Shown: positions 18,633 to 26,947 of the stretch, piece after piece | Position numbering within the stretch: the stretch's first letter is position 1 | Layout of the letters: each line of letters starts with the position of its first letter | Assembly (NCBI GenBank): GCA_019119555.1 | Contig: DWWU01000022.1 | Span: forward strand, 1-64,000 | DNA length: 64,000 nucleotides | Direction: 5' to 3' | From: Candidatus Fusicatenibacter intestinigallinarum | GTDB taxonomy: Bacteria; Bacillota; Clostridia; Lachnospirales; Lachnospiraceae | Notes under the pieces: generated by a model | What the model saw: only the letters and a program-made list of their open reading frames with translations | The model's database searches: none | Told to the model about the DNA's origin: nothing | Translations under genes and position numbers: made by a program

Positions 18633-19085
18633 TTACGGAAGAACCTTTTCTCTCCGGATACATTGATATGCGGTCTGGATCGTCCGTATCGTGGTTCTCA
18701 GATCCTCCGGAGAAATGTTTTCAAACCGTATTCCCAGCTTCTGATAGTACTCCCGCACATAACGCCGGTAGTAACTCTCTCCGAGAGGCGTCAGCTTCAG
18801 AAGAACATTTCTGCCATCCTCCGCATCCGCATATTTTTCGAGAACGCCTCTCTCCTCCAGCTCGCTGACCAGCCGTGTAACGCTGGGCATTGTCACATTC
18901 AGATGGCGGCTGATGTCTGAAACCTGAACTTTTTCCTTTTTTTCTCCGGTCAGAACCACTGCGTCGATGACATGAATGTGACGGGGCTTGATTCCTTTGG
19001 GAAGTTCCGGCATCGTCTCCACAATTCTTCTGGCCGCCCCGCAGGCATCAATAAATCGTTTCAGTTCTTCCTCCGTATGCTCCAT
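18633..19085 (-). CDS. MarR family transcriptional regulator
   Basis: Winged-helix repressor of about 150 residues. The segment VSDISRHLNVTMPSVTRLVSELEERGVLEKY is the recognition helix and wing (DGRNVLLKLTPLG). An in-frame ATG nine codons earlier (19110-19112) abuts the operator and lacks a ribosome binding site; the ATG at 19083-19085 has GGGAG nine bases upstream and was chosen. It is placed to autoregulate and to repress the MATE gene downstream, because both are preceded by the same operator. Confidence 0.88.
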   Translation of the reverse strand: MEHTEEELKRFIDACGAARRIVETMPELPKGIKPRHIHVIDAVVLTGEKKEKVQVSDISRHLNVTMPSVTRLVSELEERGVLEKYADAEDGRNVLLKLTPLGESYYRRYVREYYQKLGIRFENISPEDLRTTIRTIQTAYQCIRREKVLP

Positions 19086-19116
19086 GATTCTGTCTCCCGT
19101 TTCAACGTCCATTTAT

Positions 19117-19170
19117 TTACTATTAGTAATTACCATAAATAAGTATAGACAGCCGCTCTCTGTCTGTCAA
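19117..19170 (-). promoter_or_regulatory. marR promoter and operator
   Basis: TTGACA, 17-base spacer, TATACT (19142-19170, minus strand), a near-perfect promoter. The operator TTACTAATAGTAA (19117-19129) lies across the expected start of transcription, an ideal position for repression. Confidence 0.85.
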
Positions 19171-19223
19171 CCCTTTTTGACATTTAAACTTACTGATCGG
19201 TTACCTGAACCGTAACGTTTCAC

Positions 19224-20162
19224 TCATTTCTTTCTCCGCATCATCCTGCGGATTTCCCTGAGCGCGTCCTCATATTTTTCCGAGATCATACCCGGATTTC
19301 TGCGAAGCTGGCGCGCCGCATGGCGGTATTTCCGGTTTGTGCGGGAACCGATCTCCTGCAGTTCTTTCAACAGAGCCTCCTGAAGAGACGCCAGATCCTC
19401 TGCCCGGTGTTTTCCGGATTCCACGGTCTGGGACAGGCGCTGTGCAAGTTCTCTCAGTCTCTGCTGCTGCAGCCGGCGGGCTTCCTCCAGATTCCGGAGA
19501 AATTCTGTCTTTCCGGCCAGTTTCTCACGGAACTTCTGCTGGCGCTCCTCATAATCCTGTTCCGCAAAAGCGGAGGCCACCTCCAGCCGCTTCTGAATCC
19601 GGCGAATCTGTTCGCTGCTCTCGCTTATCTTCATCAGAGTCTCCTTCAGATCAATCGCCTCATGGAAGGACTGGGTGAAATCACAGGCCAGGGCAACACT
19701 GAGCACAACGGTGATAATCTCCGCCGCGGATGTCTGAACCCGCAGAATCACTTCCTCAATGGGCGGATGGACCACCTCCACCAGGAGCACGGAAAAAATC
19801 CCCCAGGCCAGAGACGACGTCAGACAGATATGACCGTTCAGATTCATCTTCTGGTTGCTGTAATCCCAGTAGCGCACATGAAACATCCGCTCCATGCATG
19901 CGCCGGTCACATATTCCAGAACTGTCGCTCCCAGCATGCCCAGCAGAAAAATCCGAAGGACACTGTCCCTGACGCTCATCGTACTGATGAGAATCGTAAC
20001 CGCGCCGAACCCGTAAATCGGCAGAAACGGACCGTTCAGAAATCCCCGGTTGACCCACCGGCCCTTTTTCACTGACACATAACAAGATTCCCACACCCAT
20101 CCGACAAAGCTGTACAGATAAAAAAACAGCAGCCACTGAGTAACATTGTAGGCATACACCAT
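19224..20162 (-). CDS. CmpB-like membrane protein with coiled-coil tail
   Basis: A 312-residue protein. Residues 1-160 hold about five membrane helices with the signature of the putative ABC-transporter type IV family (YLYSFVGWVWESCYVS, GFLNGPFLPIYGFGA, LEYVTGACMERMFHVRYWDYS); residues 170-312 are a long charged, probably coiled-coil cytoplasmic region rich in Arg, Glu and Gln. The function of this family is unknown despite the name. The frame extends 37 codons upstream, but the ATG at 20160-20162 follows a GGAG and begins the homologous part. It is 58 bases downstream of an amidohydrolase gene, probably on the same transcript. Confidence 0.78.
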   Translation of the reverse strand: MVYAYNVTQWLLFFYLYSFVGWVWESCYVSVKKGRWVNRGFLNGPFLPIYGFGAVTILISTMSVRDSVLRIFLLGMLGATVLEYVTGACMERMFHVRYWDYSNQKMNLNGHICLTSSLAWGIFSVLLVEVVHPPIEEVILRVQTSAAEIITVVLSVALACDFTQSFHEAIDLKETLMKISESSEQIRRIQKRLEVASAFAEQDYEERQQKFREKLAGKTEFLRNLEEARRLQQQRLRELAQRLSQTVESGKHRAEDLASLQEALLKELQEIGSRTNRKYRHAARQLRRNPGMISEKYEDALREIRRMMRRKK

Positions 20163-20220
20163 CTTCCTGCTCCTCTCCTTTTGTTTTCTTCTGCAGTCGT
20201 TTTTCCCAACCGGTCCTGTC

Positions 20221-21834
20221 TTATTCCCGGCGTTCGTATATCGTTCTGCCGGCCTTGACAGTGCGCAGCACACGGATCGATCGGATCTGCTCCGGATCCA
20301 CGGTACAGGGATCCCTGTCCAGAATCACAAAATCTGCGGATTTTCCCTGCGTAATGCTGCCCTTGTCCTGCTCCTCGCCGTACTGCCAGGCAGCATGGAC
20401 AGTCACTGCCTTCAGCGCTTCCTCCACGGGAATTCGTTCCTGTTCTCCCAGAATTTTTCCATCCGCTGTCCGCCGGGTCACCGCACACCACACAGTCTCC
20501 AGCATATCCGGCGCGATCACCGGGGTGTCCTGGTGAAAAGTAAAGCGGATTCCATGCTCCAGCGCACTTCTGCACGGACTGATCCGCTCTGCGCGCTCCT
20601 CTCCGAAATTTTCTCTGTGGATCTCACCCCAATGATAGATATGGGCCACAAAAAAAGAAGGAATCATTCCAAGCTGTTTTACCCGTTCCAGCTGATCCGT
20701 CCCCAGAAGCTGCGCATGTACGATCACCGGATGGATCTCCTGCCCCGGGAATTCCTTTCTGACCTCTTCGTAACAACGGATAAACTGTTCACAGGCCGCA
20801 TCTCCGTTGCAGTGTGCCAGCAGCTGCATATGATCCCGGAACGTCTGCCGGAATGCTTCCCTGACTTCCCCGTCGCTCATTGTCCCGTAACCGCAGTAAC
20901 CATCCTCTCCGTTCTCATAGGGTTCACGCATCCATGCCGTCCTGCTCTGGGGCGAACCGTCAAGAAAAATTTTCCATCCGCCCAGACGGACATGATCCCG
21001 GTATCCCTCCCGATAGGGTTCCAGCGCCTCCAGCATTTCTTCCCGGGCAGCCAGATCCGCGTACAGCACTACGTCCAGATCCAGAATTCTCTGACGGGTC
21101 AGCGCCTGATAGAACGGAAGAATTTCGCGAACTGTCATTCCCTCCTGAACCGTCGTTATTCCATAGGACGCATACTTTTTCTGCGCCTCGTCGAACGCGT
21201 TCAGAAACTCCTGCAGGGAAGCCATCGGAACTTCCTTCATATAATGAATAAAAGCATTTTCCTCCATATATCCTGTGGGGACTCCGCCGCTCTTTGCAAT
21301 TCGGCCTCCTTCCGGCGCCGGCGTTTCTTCCGTCACACCCAGACGTTCCAGCGCAGAAGTGCTGAACACCCCCACATGGCCGGACTGATGGGCAATCATA
21401 ACCGGGTGATCCGGCAGCGCTTCATCGAGAAGTTCCCTGTCCGGATGCTTTTTTTCCTTCAGCCGGTTATGATCGTATCCTTTTCCCCGGACCCACTGTC
21501 CGGCGGGGATCTGATGCTCCTCCGCGTATTCTCTCAGAATGTTCTGAATGTCGTTGAAGCTTTCTGCCTTCCCGAGATCTGCCTGCAGCAGATCGCTGGC
21601 GTACCCGCTGAGATGACTGTGGGCGTCGATGAATGCCGGAAGCATTGTCTTTCCCTCAAGGCTGATATACTCCGGCGCCCCCTCTCCCGCCTTCCTCCTT
21701 TTTTCCGCTTCTTTCTCTGTTTCCTCAAAAGTTCCCACCTCAGCGATCCTGCCTGCGGAAACCAGAACGGCTTCCGCCTGCTCATTTCTGTCCATGGTCC
21801 GTATCGTTCCGCCATAATAAATTGTCTGTCCCAT
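20221..21834 (-). CDS. YtcJ-like metal-dependent amidohydrolase
   Basis: Amidohydrolase family 3 protein of 537 residues. The metal-binding motif DAHSHLSG (about 75-82), the internal HQSGHVGVFST block, HCNGDAAC and the FTFHQDTPVIAPDML segment place it with YtcJ and N-substituted formamide deformylase-like enzymes. Substrate unknown. The open frame is 73 codons longer, but the ATG at 21832-21834 has an AGGAG site and the homology begins with MGQTIYYGGTIRTMD. An extended -10 promoter with a small palindrome lies upstream. Confidence 0.87.
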   Translation of the reverse strand: MGQTIYYGGTIRTMDRNEQAEAVLVSAGRIAEVGTFEETEKEAEKRRKAGEGAPEYISLEGKTMLPAFIDAHSHLSGYASDLLQADLGKAESFNDIQNILREYAEEHQIPAGQWVRGKGYDHNRLKEKKHPDRELLDEALPDHPVMIAHQSGHVGVFSTSALERLGVTEETPAPEGGRIAKSGGVPTGYMEENAFIHYMKEVPMASLQEFLNAFDEAQKKYASYGITTVQEGMTVREILPFYQALTRQRILDLDVVLYADLAAREEMLEALEPYREGYRDHVRLGGWKIFLDGSPQSRTAWMREPYENGEDGYCGYGTMSDGEVREAFRQTFRDHMQLLAHCNGDAACEQFIRCYEEVRKEFPGQEIHPVIVHAQLLGTDQLERVKQLGMIPSFFVAHIYHWGEIHRENFGEERAERISPCRSALEHGIRFTFHQDTPVIAPDMLETVWCAVTRRTADGKILGEQERIPVEEALKAVTVHAAWQYGEEQDKGSITQGKSADFVILDRDPCTVDPEQIRSIRVLRTVKAGRTIYERRE

Positions 21835-21992
21835 TCGCTCTCCTTTCTCCGCTTCTGTTCCTGCACCGTCGGAGGAAGCGTATCCCATTCCCGTATCATT
21901 CTCCTGCGTCGCCGGAGCCGTACACCATTCCGGCATACTTTCTATTGGAACCCTGCAGCGCACCGACCGGGAACTGTTTTCTGATATCCACA

Positions 21993-22017
21993 AGTATACC
22001 ACAGTTTTCCGGAAAAC
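21993..22017 (-). promoter_or_regulatory. Extended -10 promoter and palindrome, amidohydrolase
   Basis: On the minus strand TGGTATACT is an extended -10 (TATACT at 21993-21998). The perfect 14-bp palindrome GTTTTCCGGAAAAC (22004-22017) fills the spacer region where a repressor would block polymerase. No regulator gene is adjacent. Confidence 0.5.
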
Positions 22018-22054
22018 CACAGAAAACCGTTGAATTTTCTGATATGTGTTCACA

Positions 22055-22089
22055 CGGTCTGTGCAGCAAATGCAAAGACCTGGATGAAC
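22055..22089. repeat. Fragment of composite palindromic repeat
   Basis: CGGTCTGTGCAG, a short spacer, then AGACCTGGATGAAC match the GTCTGTGCA / TGCACAGAC plus outer-arm block of the composite element at 60744-60873 in reverse orientation, with several substitutions. Confidence 0.55.
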
Positions 22090-22164
22090 AGCAGCGCAGT
22101 ATTGTACTCTTTTTCAGCAGTTTCGTTCTGTTTTCCCTCCGCAATAAGCAGTATACTGGAATCC

Positions 22165-22173
22165 TGATATAAT
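22165..22173 (+). promoter_or_regulatory. Extended -10 promoter for GH13 gene
   Basis: TGATATAAT matches the TGnTATAAT extended -10; no good -35 lies 17 bases upstream. The transcript would have a leader of about 120 bases including a dispersed palindrome. Confidence 0.5.
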
Positions 22174-22210
22174 TATTCATGACTGTTCAGCCATACACAG
22201 CTGTTACACA

Positions 22211-22236
22211 GTAACAGTTCAGCCAGCTGAACCACA
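22211..22236. repeat. Dispersed palindrome
   Basis: GTAACAGTTCAGCC followed by AGCTGAACCACAG; left arm perfect, right arm partly changed. It lies in the leader of the GH13 gene. Confidence 0.75.
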
Positions 22237-22298
22237 GTATCGGAAAATGCGGAACAACCGCAGGCAGAAATTTTTTTTCAGTATGGAGGAAGACAACA

Positions 22299-23963
22299 AT
22301 GGAACGCAAATGGTGGCATGACAAGGTATTCTATCAGATTTACCCGAAAAGCTTTTATGATTCCAACGGAGACGGCATCGGAGACCTTCAGGGAATCATT
22401 CAGAAACTGGATTATTTAAAGGACCTGGGTGTGGATGTACTCTGGCTTTCCCCGATTTATCAGTCTCCTCTGGCAGATCAGGGATACGACATCTCAGACT
22501 ATTACGCCATCGATCCCCGCTTTGGGACGATGGAGGATATGGATGAACTGATCGCAGAGGCAAAAAAACGGGGAATGTATCTGCTGATGGATCTGGTGGT
22601 CAATCACTGCTCCGACGAACATCCCTGGTTTGAGGCGGCGAAAAAGGATCCGGACGGACCCTACGGCGATTTTTTCTATCTGGCGGACAAAAAAGACGGA
22701 CGCCCCAGCAACTGGCGTTCCTGTTTCGGCGGCTCCGTGTGGGATCCGCTTCCCGGCACGGATAAACTTTATCTGCATATTTTTCACAGAAAGCAGCCGG
22801 ATCTGAACTGGGAAAATCCCAGGGTTCGCCGGGAAATCTATAAAAACATCAACTGGTGGCTGGAGAAGGGGCTGGGCGGGTTCCGCATTGACGCGATCAT
22901 CAACATCAAAAAGCCTCTGCCGTTCTGTGATTATGAACCGGACCGCAGCGACGGGCTTTGTTCCGTCTCCGAAATGCTGAAACACGCAGAAGGCATCGGC
23001 GAATTTCTGGGAGAAATGAAACGGGAAACTTTTGCAAAATATGACGCATTTACCGTAGGAGAAGTCTTCAACATAAAGGAAGATGAGATGCGGGATTTTA
23101 TCGGCCCGGACGGATACTTTTCCAGTATGTTCGATTTTAATGAGACAATCTTCGGCGAGAGCCCCAATGGCTGGTACGATATGAAAAAGATTACCGGGGA
23201 AGATTATAAAAACTGCTGTTTCGAAGCTCAGGAGCGGGCGGAAGGCATCGGTTTTCTCTCCAACATCATTGAAAATCACGATGAACCCCGGGGCGTTTCC
23301 CGCTATCTTCCGGAAGGCGAACACAGTCCCAGAGCGAAAAAGATGCTCGGAGGACTGAACTTTCTCCTGAAGGGTCTGCCGTTTATCTATCAGGGGCAGG
23401 AAATCGGCATGGAAAATACGGTGTTTTCTTCCATCGACGTGGTGGATGATATCTCTACGCTGGATCAGTACCAGGTAGCGCTGGATGCAGGGCTTTCCCC
23501 CGAAGAAGCGCTGAAAGCCGTCTCCGCATACAGCCGTGACAATGCCAGAACTCCGGTGCAGTGGGATGCTTCCCCGCAGGCAGGATTTACCTCCGGCACT
23601 CCGTGGCTGAGCGTCAACTCCAACTACCGCGAGATCAATGTGGCCGCACAGGAACAGGATGAGACGTCGGTTCTCTCTTTTTACAAAAAACTGATTGCGC
23701 TTCGGAAGCATCCGGATTACAGAGACACCTTCGTATACGGCAGACTGATTCCATGCCACAGAGAGCAGAAACATCTGATGGCATATTACCGAAAGGATGC
23801 GCAGAATACGCTGCTGGTAATCGGAAATTATCAGAACAGGCCGCAGGAAGTCACACTGGAAAATGCCCCCGGCACAATCCTGCTGAATAACTGTGAGCGC
23901 CTTGCAGCAGACGGAAAAACATTGTTTCTGGAACCGTATCAGTTTCTTGTGATGACCATATAA
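22299..23963 (+). CDS. GH13 alpha-glucosidase (oligoglucosidase type)
   Basis: Intracellular exo-acting glucosidase of family GH13, subfamily 31 type, 554 residues. Start MERKWWHDKVFYQIYPKSFYDSNGDGIGD; VNHCSDEHPW (His103); nucleophile Asp198 in GFRIDAI; acid/base Glu255 in TVGEVF; third acid Asp328 in IENHDEP. The residue after the nucleophile motif core is Ala, whereas the second GH13 in this window has Val; in this subfamily Val is linked to alpha-1,6 preference and other residues to alpha-1,4, so this enzyme may favour maltose-type bonds. GGAGGA precedes the ATG. No signal peptide. No transporter lies beside it. Confidence 0.92.
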   Translation: MERKWWHDKVFYQIYPKSFYDSNGDGIGDLQGIIQKLDYLKDLGVDVLWLSPIYQSPLADQGYDISDYYAIDPRFGTMEDMDELIAEAKKRGMYLLMDLVVNHCSDEHPWFEAAKKDPDGPYGDFFYLADKKDGRPSNWRSCFGGSVWDPLPGTDKLYLHIFHRKQPDLNWENPRVRREIYKNINWWLEKGLGGFRIDAIINIKKPLPFCDYEPDRSDGLCSVSEMLKHAEGIGEFLGEMKRETFAKYDAFTVGEVFNIKEDEMRDFIGPDGYFSSMFDFNETIFGESPNGWYDMKKITGEDYKNCCFEAQERAEGIGFLSNIIENHDEPRGVSRYLPEGEHSPRAKKMLGGLNFLLKGLPFIYQGQEIGMENTVFSSIDVVDDISTLDQYQVALDAGLSPEEALKAVSAYSRDNARTPVQWDASPQAGFTSGTPWLSVNSNYREINVAAQEQDETSVLSFYKKLIALRKHPDYRDTFVYGRLIPCHREQKHLMAYYRKDAQNTLLVIGNYQNRPQEVTLENAPGTILLNNCERLAADGKTLFLEPYQFLVMTI

Positions 23964-23979
23964 ACCATCGAACTTTTGA

Positions 23980-24009
23980 TTGATGTCCTGTGCTGCTTCG
24001 TGATATGAT
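23980..24009 (+). promoter_or_regulatory. Promoter of the membrane/CSICTGEQ gene
   Basis: TTGATG, 18-base spacer, TATGAT, ending 69 bases before the next ATG, so the following gene need not depend on GH13 transcription. Confidence 0.65.
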
Positions 24010-24078
24010 AAAAGAAAAAGGAATCTGTTTTTCTTTCCGCCTGAGCGGAACCGATCCGATAATGAGAGGGGGAATTTT

Positions 24079-24660
24079 ATGCGCAGCCGCACAGGAAAAA
24101 ACGTTGTACGGGCCGCCGTCGGAATCAGTGGAATTCTCTGGATTCTTCTGCTTCTGCGATATTACATGGGTTTGGATCCCACGGATATTATGGGATACGG
24201 AATCCTTGCCTTTTTTCTTCTGCTGCCGGCAGCCGCTCTCCTTGCCTCGCTGGCAGTTTCCGCCGCAGGATTCCGCTGGCGCTGGGTATTTCCGCTGTGT
24301 TTCGGCGCGTCGGAGCTGCTGCTGAACTTCCTGATCTCCGGCGCAGTCCAGGGAGTTCTGCTTTTTCTGCTGCCGGCGGCAGCCTCCCTGATCGGCCTTG
24401 GAGCCGGCGCTCTGATTCGCCGGATGATTGTTCATCACCGTTCATCCGGAACAGGCGCGGGAACATCCCCGGCTTTTGACCGTTCTCTACTGGAGCCTGC
24501 GATTCGCTGCAGTATCTGTACCGGTGAGCAGGTGGCCGGTTTCGTCGACCGGAACACCGGTTATTTCCAGGAAGTGGCCCTGATCTCCTCCGAGGAAGAT
24601 CTGGAACGCTTCCTGAGCGCCTGGCAGATCACCAGGCAGGAACTAAAGAAAATTTACTGA
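24079..24660 (+). CDS. Membrane protein with C-terminal CSICTGEQ domain
   Basis: Function not recognised. The 193 residues comprise three or four hydrophobic segments (about 10-115), a linker rich in Ser, Gly and Thr, then a compact soluble region of about 55 residues: CSICTGEQVAGFVDRNTG, EVALISSEEDLERFLSAWQI. Two cysteines three apart at the start of this region could bind a metal or be oxidised. A GAGGGGG site lies seven bases before the ATG and a promoter is visible. It ends before a long hairpin. Confidence 0.75.
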   Translation: MRSRTGKNVVRAAVGISGILWILLLLRYYMGLDPTDIMGYGILAFFLLLPAAALLASLAVSAAGFRWRWVFPLCFGASELLLNFLISGAVQGVLLFLLPAAASLIGLGAGALIRRMIVHHRSSGTGAGTSPAFDRSLLEPAIRCSICTGEQVAGFVDRNTGYFQEVALISSEEDLERFLSAWQITRQELKKIY

Positions 24661-24676
24661 AACGCTCCACAGACCA

Positions 24677-24716
24677 CAGGGGCAGGCGGGATTCCTGCGA
24701 ATCCCGCCTGCCCCTG
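24677..24716. terminator. Bidirectional hairpin, 18-bp perfect stem
   Basis: CAGGGGCAGGCGGGATTC pairs with its exact complement over a CTGC loop between two convergent genes. It lacks a T run, so termination efficiency is uncertain. Confidence 0.65.
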
Positions 24717-24765
24717 TATGGCACTGTCCATACTCCGACAGCGTTTTCCAGTTTATATTTCGTAT

Positions 24766-24791
24766 AACCGTCCGGCCAGCTGAACGACTGC
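24766..24791. repeat. Degenerate dispersed palindrome
   Basis: AACCGTCCGGCCAGCTGAACGACTGC, reaching the stop codon of the small coiled-coil gene. Diverged but with the CCAGCTGAAC core intact. Confidence 0.5.
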
Positions 24792-25024
24792 TATATTCCT
24801 TCCTCTTCCGTCAGCATTGCAAGGATTTCTTCCATCGATTTCCCGGACTGCATGGCTGCCTGGTACAGGGCTTCCTTTGTCTGTCCGGCAATCTGATCCT
24901 CAATCTCTTCTTTCCTCTGCCGCAGTTCTTCCATCTTCAGCTCAAGCTCTCCGATTTCTTCTTCTGTCCTGTTCAGCTGTTCTTCCAGCGTGAGATTCTG
25001 CTTTCTGCGTCCTCTGCCTGCCAT
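24791..25024 (-). CDS. Small coiled-coil protein, unknown function
   Basis: A 77-residue protein. After a basic start (MAGRGRRKQN) the sequence LTLEEQLNRTEEEIGELELK continues as a heptad-like helix rich in Glu and Lys to about residue 50, then a helical tail with SMEEILAMLTEEEG. The ATG at 25022-25024 has a perfect AGGAGG eight bases upstream; an open frame 28 codons longer has no such signal. Similar short proteins are common in Lachnospiraceae, but I know of no function. The basic head suggests nucleic acid contact, which is only a guess. Confidence 0.7.
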   Translation of the reverse strand: MAGRGRRKQNLTLEEQLNRTEEEIGELELKMEELRQRKEEIEDQIAGQTKEALYQAAMQSGKSMEEILAMLTEEEGI

Positions 25025-25204
25025 TGACGAAATCCTCCTTTTTCCATCCGCGGACATCTGTAGGGTATCTGACTTTCTCCAGTATAACACACTGTGTTCC
25101 GGATGCATCCGCCCTGTTGGCTTTTTTCAAAAAACTTTCCGCAGTTTTTTCCGGATCCCGACATTTTTCGCAACTGCTCCGCGCGAGCGCAGGACTGCCG
25201 CATA

Positions 25205-25639
25205 TCATTTTTGCAGGTTCTTATTCAGATCTGTGATCACTTCCGCCAGAGTGATGGATTCCAGTTCCTTCTCCATCGCCTTCTGTACCCGATCCAGCCT
25301 GTCATCCAGGATGTTATGAATATTTCTTCCCACCGGGCAGTTCACATTGGGATTCTCGTGAAAGTGAAAGAGCGTATTGTCCTCAATACACTCAACCGCG
25401 CGGTATACATCCAGAAACGTAATCTCCTCCAGCGGCTTCGCGATGCTTGCTCCTCCGGTTCCTCTTTTCACTTCGATCAGGCCGGCATCCTTCAGCTGCG
25501 ACAGAATTCTCCGTATCACAACAGGGTTGACATTAATGCTGGAAGCCAAGAAGTCGCTGGTTACCTTATACTCGTCTTTAAATGCCTCCATACAGGTCAG
25601 CATATGTATGGCAATTGTAAATCTGCTGGAAATCTGCAT
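25205..25639 (-). CDS. Rrf2 family transcriptional regulator
   Basis: Winged-helix regulator of 144 residues: MQISSRFTIAIHMLTCMEAF at the N terminus, helix-turn-helix TSDFLASSINVNPVVIRRILSQL, wing VKRGTGGASIAKP. The iron-sulfur cysteines of IscR/NsrR (three in the 92-106 region) are not present; only one Cys lies there (NVNCPVGRN), so it is more like the CymR/YwnA type. The ATG at 25637-25639 was chosen because of the AGGAGA site; an upstream ATG lacks one. It lies 23 bases downstream of a methyltransferase gene. Confidence 0.87.
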   Translation of the reverse strand: MQISSRFTIAIHMLTCMEAFKDEYKVTSDFLASSINVNPVVIRRILSQLKDAGLIEVKRGTGGASIAKPLEEITFLDVYRAVECIEDNTLFHFHENPNVNCPVGRNIHNILDDRLDRVQKAMEKELESITLAEVITDLNKNLQK

Positions 25640-25662
25640 CGTCTGTTCTCTCCTTTCCGGTT

Positions 25663-26394
25663 TCATTTTTTTGTTGCGGCCAGAAGCAGCATCATCGGCC
25701 GGCGCATCTCATCCGCCATGCCAGGCTGATCCATCATGTCTTCCGGCGGCTGAGGTTCCACCAGGGCATCCAGCACAAACCCCTGATTCAGAAGGGTCTG
25801 TACGTAGGTGGTCACCGTTCTGTGATACTTCACCACATGCTCCCCGAGAAAAACCGCATCCCTTTTCCCCTCATAATAATAATGATCCACCGGAAAGCAG
25901 AGGATCTTTCCCTCCCTGTCATAGATCCAGTCCTGGCTGCCCTCTGCAGTAAACACCGGATGCTCTACGGAAAACACAAACGTTCCGCCTGGCGTCAGCC
26001 ACCGGCTGATCTTTCCTGCAAGCGTCCCGAAATCTTCCACATAATGAAACGCCAGCGAGCTGATCACCACATCAAAACTTTCCGGCGCATATTCCAGATC
26101 CTCCATCGCACTCCGGACAAAGTGTACCTGCTCCATCCGGCATTTCTCCCGGGCAACCGCCAGCATTTTTTCTGAGATATCCGCCCCTTCCACACTCCGC
26201 GCTCCATGTTCTGCAGCATAAATACAGTGCCATCCATACCCGCAGCCCAGATCCAGCACACGCTTTCCCCGAAAATCCGGCAGAAGCTTTTCTAGTTCCC
26301 TCCACTCTCCTGCCCCCGACAGCCCTTTCACCGACCGGGGCATCTGACTGTATTTTTCAAAAAAAAGTTCATCGTCATATCTGTTCTCTTTCAA
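25663..26394 (-). CDS. SAM-dependent methyltransferase, class I
   Basis: A 243-residue Rossmann-fold methyltransferase of the UbiE/Methyltransf_11 type. Motif I is VLDLGCGYGWHCIYAA (about 45-60), motif II acidic residue in VEGADISEKML, and the post-I loop FDVVISSLAFHYVED. The start is inferred as TTG at 26392-26394 (KENRYDDELFFEKYS follows), since a GAGGAGG site lies six bases upstream and homologues begin at this point; upstream in-frame ATGs lie deep in the preceding gene. It overlaps the acetyltransferase gene by 20 bases. Substrate unknown. Confidence 0.82.
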   Translation of the reverse strand: MKENRYDDELFFEKYSQMPRSVKGLSGAGEWRELEKLLPDFRGKRVLDLGCGYGWHCIYAAEHGARSVEGADISEKMLAVAREKCRMEQVHFVRSAMEDLEYAPESFDVVISSLAFHYVEDFGTLAGKISRWLTPGGTFVFSVEHPVFTAEGSQDWIYDREGKILCFPVDHYYYEGKRDAVFLGEHVVKYHRTVTTYVQTLLNQGFVLDALVEPQPPEDMMDQPGMADEMRRPMMLLLAATKK

Positions 26395-26917
26395 AATCTG
26401 CCTCCTCTGACTGTACTCCTGATTTTCCGGCCGGACAGCGATTGTCTTCCCACTGCAGATAACAGGATTCGATCCCATTCTCAACAAAACATTCTTTCCG
26501 CCGAAATCCGTTCTTTTCCATTACCCGTATGGAAGCCTGATTTTCCGCAAAGGTAAAGCCGCCGACCGTTCTGACCCGGAATTTTTCTGCAATCAGTTCC
26601 AGGAACATTCTCAGCGCCTCGGTAGCCGCTCCCCGGCCCCAGAGGGCCTTTTCAAAAATGCAGTAACTGATCATCGCATCCGGTTCTTTTTCTTCATGGA
26701 TTCCATAGCACCAGATATCTCCCACATACCTGCCGTCTGCATAAATCGTCCGTCCATAACTCGACGCTTCCGGCTTCAGAGACTTCCTGTAATCCTCCAC
26801 AGCCTCCTCTGCCGTCTGCGATTTCTGGGGCAGCATCTGTCGGATCTGCGCATCCCGCGTCTTTTCAAAATAGATCCTGACATGCTCTTCTCCCCGTTCT
26901 TTCAGTTCTATCTTCAT
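26375..26917 (-). CDS. GNAT family N-acetyltransferase
   Basis: A 180-residue RimJ/RimL-type acetyltransferase. The acetyl-CoA binding segment is ALWGRGAATEALRMFLELIAEK followed by the VGGFTFAENQASIRVMEKNGFRR block that typifies the subgroup acting on protein N termini or small amines. The ATG at 26915-26917 has a GAGGAG site; an ATG five codons earlier does not. The gene ends inside the start of the methyltransferase gene, so the two are translationally coupled. Confidence 0.83.
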   Translation of the reverse strand: MKIELKERGEEHVRIYFEKTRDAQIRQMLPQKSQTAEEAVEDYRKSLKPEASSYGRTIYADGRYVGDIWCYGIHEEKEPDAMISYCIFEKALWGRGAATEALRMFLELIAEKFRVRTVGGFTFAENQASIRVMEKNGFRRKECFVENGIESCYLQWEDNRCPAGKSGVQSEEADFEREQI

Positions 26918-26947
26918 CCGGTCACTCCTCACTTTCTTCTTTTCACA

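Larger units (their letters stand above)
21835..22298. other. Divergent intergenic region with repeats and promoters
   Basis: 464 bases without a gene. It holds the amidohydrolase promoter and a GTTTTCCGGAAAAC palindrome, a decayed composite repeat fragment at 22055-22089 (CGGTCTGTGCAG..AGACCTGGATGAAC), an extended -10 for the GH13 gene near 22165-22173, and a dispersed palindrome at 22211-22236. Confidence 0.6.

Noticed and set aside
21896-22180. Minus-strand 94-codon frame upstream of the amidohydrolase
   Set aside because: No ribosome binding site, overlaps the amidohydrolase promoter and a repeat fragment.
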